Source of the DNA: CAYGWX01 sp964353855 [NCBI: uncultured bacterium]
GTDB lineage: Bacteria; Edwardsbacteria; CAYGWX01
Direction: 5' to 3'
Assembly: GCA_964353855.1 (NCBI GenBank)
Contig: CAYGWX010000059.1
Location: 1-15,472, forward strand
Length of the DNA: 15,472 nucleotides
Shown: positions 13,055-15,472 of the stretch, piece after piece
Layout: every line of letters begins with the position of its first letter
How positions within the stretch are numbered: position 1 is the stretch's first letter
Position numbers and translations under genes: made by a program
Notes under the pieces: generated by a model
Told to the model about the DNA's origin: nothing
The model's input: the letters and a program-made list of their open reading frames with translations, nothing else
Database searches by the model: none

Positions 13055-15226
13055 TTATCTCGCCAGAACGACCTGCCTTAGAGCGCGGTAGGATCGGGCC
13101 TCCAGGCGGATGAGATAGACGCCGGAGGGAAGACGCCGGAAAGATTCATCGCTTCCATCCCAAACGGCCTGAAAAACCCCGGCAGGCTTGGACTCTGAAG
13201 CCAGAACCTTCACCACCTGCCCTGAGATATTGAAGACCGAAAGCCGGACCGGGCCGGGGGATGGAAGCTGACAGGTCACGCGCAGCTCCCTGGAAAAAGG
13301 ATTTGGAGCCGCAGTAAATCTACCCTCCAATCCACGGCCTCTCCCCTCTGAGCGCTTCTCCTCCACCCAGACCAAGCCGCCGTCCGTGGTCTTGAGGATG
13401 GTGCCGCTTCCACCGGCGATGTAGCCGGTCTGAACATTCCCCGGAAAGCGGACGTCGAAAAGCCCATACGTCGTGCCCGAGGGAAAGCTCACCCAGGAGG
13501 CCCCCCCATCCGTAGTCTTCAAAAAGGTGCCCGCGCTTCCCACGGCATAGCCGTTCTGGGCATCCGGAAGGAAATGCACCGACCAGAGCCAGCTCATGGT
13601 TCCCGAGGCCTGGCTCGTCCAGGCGGCCCCGCCATCCGTGGTCTTCAGAATGGTGCCGACCTCGCCCACGGCGTAACCGGTCTGGGCATCCGTTGGGAAA
13701 CAGACCGAGAAAAGGATATTCGCAATGCCCGAGGCCTGGCTCGTCCAGGCGGCCCCCCCATCCGTGGTCTTCAGGATCATGCCGGAACTCCCAACCGCAT
13801 AACCGGTGGAAGGGCTGATGGGGAAATGCACGGAATAGAGCTGTTCTGCAGTCCCAGAGTATTCTGCGGCCCAGGCGGCTCCCCCGTCTGTGGTCTTCAG
13901 GATAGTACCAACCTCGCCTACGGTGTAACCAATCTGGGCATCCGACGGAAAGCAGACGGACAAAAGGCCGTTCGGGGTCCCCGAGATCTGGCCCGCCCAG
14001 GCGGCCCCGCCATCGGTGGTCTTGAGGATGGTCCCGGAAGCCCCGACCGTATAGCCGGTTGCGGCATTCACAGGAAAATGGACGGAGTGAAGGGGATCGA
14101 TGGTACCGGAGGTCTGGCCCGCCCAGGCGACCCCGCCATCCGTGGTCTTGAGGATAGTGCCGGAAGCCCCGACCACGTAGCCTGTATCGGCAGACCCCGC
14201 GAAATGCAATGCTTCAAGGTCATTCTTAATACCGGTTGTCAGACAGGTCCAGGCGGCCCCGCCGTCCGTGGTCTTAACCAGGCATCCGCCTTCCCCCACG
14301 GCATAGCCGGTCCGGTCATCCGCTGGGAAATGGACCCCCAACAGGTAATCCCCCACTCCCGAAGCCTGGCTCGCCCAGGTGGACCCGCCATCCGTGGTCT
14401 TCACGATGGTGCCCAGGAAACCCACGGCGTAGCCGGTATTTGCATCCACCGGGAAACAGACCCCGTGCAGGTCCCAGGTCGTGCCCGAAGGCTGACGGCT
14501 CCAATTGGTTCCGCCATTGGTGCTCTTCAGGATGGTGCCGCCGCCCCCCACAACGTACCCGGTCGTGACATCCACAGGGAACTGGATGGCGTGGTGCAAG
14601 GCCATGCCGGAAGGGTAGTTGAGCCAGGTGACCCCGCCATTGGTGGTCTTCAGGATGGTGCCGGCAGTCCCCACGAGGTATCCCGTGGTGGCATCCCGGG
14701 GGAAGTGGACTGCACAATGCCAAAACGGACCGCCCAGGGAAATGTCCAGCCAGGTAGACCCGCCGTCCGTGGTCTTCAAAATCGTGCCGTCGATGCCCAC
14801 AACGTAACCGGTCGCGGCATTCACCGGGAAATACACCCCGAAAAGCTGCTTGAACGTCCCCGACGCCTGGCTCGTCCAGGTGGACCCGCCATCCGCCGTC
14901 TTCAGGATGCGGCCCGAATCCCCCACGGCAAATCCGGTCAGGGCATTCACAGGAAAATGAACCGATCTCAGGTAGTTGGTCGTGCCCGTGGTCAAGCGCA
15001 CCCAGGCTGCCCCGCCATCGGTGGTCTTCAGGATGGTCCCAGACCCCCCGACGGCATACCCGGTATTGGCATCAACGAAGCTTACGGAGCCGAGGGGATT
15101 CCCCTGAGGCAGGGGGTTCTGCCAGAACCAGCCGGCGAACGAAGGCCCGGCTGAGAAAAGGAACAGTACGGCCAGGGTCATTCCCCCGTGCAACCGTCCA
15201 CTCCCAGGCTTGGTTTTGCGAACCAT
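13055..15226 (-). CDS. Secreted Ycf48-like repeat protein with C-terminal sorting-like domain
   Basis: This 723-residue exported protein starts with a signal peptide (basic n-region, hydrophobic 16-29, cleavage near SFA|GW at 31). Residues about 36-620 are 14 repeats of 41-42 residues with the core TGYxVGxxGTILKTTDGGxxW. This is the Ycf48/photosystem-II-stability-factor-type beta-propeller blade, also related to Asp-boxes. Plant and cyanobacterial Ycf48 has seven blades, so 14 could make two propellers. Residues about 635-723 look like a type IX secretion/FlgD-like sorting domain (APNPFSRELRV, VRLSVFNISGQVV, LPSGVYLIRLEA, end VVLAR). A role in photosynthesis is not implied; such proteins are common surface or secreted proteins in FCB-type bacteria. 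The ATG at 15226 follows AAGGAGG with a 6-nt spacer. It is a single-gene unit with promoter and terminator. Confidence 0.87.
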   Translation of the reverse strand: MVRKTKPGSGRLHGGMTLAVLFLFSAGPSFAGWFWQNPLPQGNPLGSVSFVDANTGYAVGGSGTILKTTDGGAAWVRLTTGTTNYLRSVHFPVNALTGFAVGDSGRILKTADGGSTWTSQASGTFKQLFGVYFPVNAATGYVVGIDGTILKTTDGGSTWLDISLGGPFWHCAVHFPRDATTGYLVGTAGTILKTTNGGVTWLNYPSGMALHHAIQFPVDVTTGYVVGGGGTILKSTNGGTNWSRQPSGTTWDLHGVCFPVDANTGYAVGFLGTIVKTTDGGSTWASQASGVGDYLLGVHFPADDRTGYAVGEGGCLVKTTDGGAAWTCLTTGIKNDLEALHFAGSADTGYVVGASGTILKTTDGGVAWAGQTSGTIDPLHSVHFPVNAATGYTVGASGTILKTTDGGAAWAGQISGTPNGLLSVCFPSDAQIGYTVGEVGTILKTTDGGAAWAAEYSGTAEQLYSVHFPISPSTGYAVGSSGMILKTTDGGAAWTSQASGIANILFSVCFPTDAQTGYAVGEVGTILKTTDGGAAWTSQASGTMSWLWSVHFLPDAQNGYAVGSAGTFLKTTDGGASWVSFPSGTTYGLFDVRFPGNVQTGYIAGGSGTILKTTDGGLVWVEEKRSEGRGRGLEGRFTAAPNPFSRELRVTCQLPSPGPVRLSVFNISGQVVKVLASESKPAGVFQAVWDGSDESFRRLPSGVYLIRLEARSYRALRQVVLAR
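13366..15121 (-). repeat. In-gene tandem array of about 126-bp Ycf48-type units
   Basis: Fourteen coding repeats have a period of 123-126 bp. Conservation is highest over the CCATCCGTGGTCTTCAGGAT core (plus strand). Two neighbouring units are nearly identical: 13602-13648 and 13728-13774 agree over 47 bp with one mismatch, exactly 126 bp apart, indicating recent unit duplication or gene conversion. Confidence 0.85.
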
Positions 15227-15297
15227 CAGAGGCCTCCTTCCAAGAAATAATGCCAGGCCCCCCCGAGGGGAGCTCTATCCAACTCCTTGCAATTTAA

Positions 15298-15327
15298 ATT
15301 ATAATCCAGACCGATGCGCCAAGTCAA
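15298..15327 (-). promoter_or_regulatory. Promoter of the Ycf48-repeat gene
   Basis: On the minus strand TTGACT (15327-15322) and a perfect TATAAT (15303-15298) are 18 bp apart. The predicted leader is about 65 nt and ends with AAGGAGG before the ATG. Confidence 0.75.
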
Positions 15328-15350
15328 GCACAAGCACTGCCCAGGTGGAG

Positions 15351-15373
15351 AAAAAAACCGGCCGGGAAAGGCC
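15351..15373 (-). terminator. Weak terminator-like hairpin upstream of the Ycf48 unit
   Basis: On the minus strand GGCC-TTTCCC-GGCC is followed by GG and seven T residues. The stem is only 4 bp, so this is a tentative call. It could end transcription arriving from beyond the right edge. Confidence 0.3.
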
Positions 15374-15457
15374 TTCCAAACCTACCCCGGATAACAGCCT
15401 CTTTTCCACTTTTTTGCGTAAATAGGGCCGACAAAGCATAGTTACGTGTCCTGGATG

Positions 15458-15472
15458 AAAAAGCCCCCGGAA
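15458..15472 (-). terminator. Partial terminator cut by the right edge
   Basis: Read on the minus strand, the window opens with TTCCGGGGGC followed by five T residues. This looks like the 3' arm and U-tract of an intrinsic terminator whose other arm lies outside. It suggests a minus-strand gene ending just beyond the window. Confidence 0.45.

Noticed and set aside
13366-15121. Regular repeats that could be mistaken for a CRISPR array
   Set aside because: The period is about 126 bp, the repeats keep an open frame, diverge as protein repeats do, and no cas gene is near.

Overview
The window is a GC-rich bacterial chromosome segment in which every gene I can support lies on the minus strand, so transcription runs from high to low coordinates. 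Two secreted proteins end in tails resembling type IX secretion (Por) sorting domains. Together with the Asp-box and Ycf48-type repeat proteins, the ORF6N gene, the dispersed palindromic repeats and the complete mre/mrd cluster, this suggests a rod-shaped, diderm member of the Fibrobacteres-Chlorobi-Bacteroidetes-like candidate phyla (for example Edwardsbacteria/TA06/WOR-3-type lineages). That placement is inference; no rRNA or other taxonomic marker is present.

Layout in transcription order (right to left). (1) 15226-13055: a large secreted protein of 14 Ycf48-like repeats with a C-terminal sorting-like domain, with its own promoter and a good terminator. (2) 12893-10850: a two-gene unit, a UbiA-family prenyltransferase of the decaprenyl-phosphate phosphoribosyltransferase type followed 7 bp later by a DUF362 protein. 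Its promoter sits so close to the ATG that the mRNA is predicted to be leaderless. (3) 10810-10373: a small secreted or envelope protein of unknown function whose promoter overlaps the end of the DUF362 gene. (4) 10159-9203: a YhaM-like OB-fold/HD 3'-5' exoribonuclease, with its own promoter and terminator. (5) 8989-3305: the rod-shape operon mreB-mreC-mreD-mrdA-rodA. It has an extended -10 promoter at one end and a strong intrinsic terminator at the other, with 4-bp stop/start overlaps at mreC/mreD and mreD/mrdA and a 7-bp tandem repeat filling the mrdA-rodA gap. (6) 2933-2409: an ORF6N-domain DNA-binding protein in a repeat-rich island, bracketed by near-identical 40-bp direct repeats and containing a 31-bp palindrome. 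(7) 2215-225: a translationally coupled pair, a small jelly-roll-like secreted protein and a sialidase-fold (Asp-box) secreted protein with a sorting-like tail.

How the parts relate: MreB filaments, MreC/MreD, the transpeptidase PBP2 (MrdA) and the SEDS glycosyltransferase RodA form the elongasome that builds the lateral cell wall. The UbiA/DUF362 pair probably makes or modifies a polyprenyl-phosphate-linked sugar, while the three repeat or jelly-roll proteins are exported surface or secreted products. YhaM is RNA housekeeping.

The most informative non-coding signal is a shared promoter pattern. Seven transcription units have a plausible promoter, and six of the seven carry an identical TTGACT -35 box spaced 17-18 bp from a -10-like hexamer. 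I found no clear novel defence or biosynthetic system. The least conventional items are the leaderless UbiA-DUF362 unit, the repeat-bracketed ORF6N gene with its internal palindrome, and the heptamer array in front of rodA.
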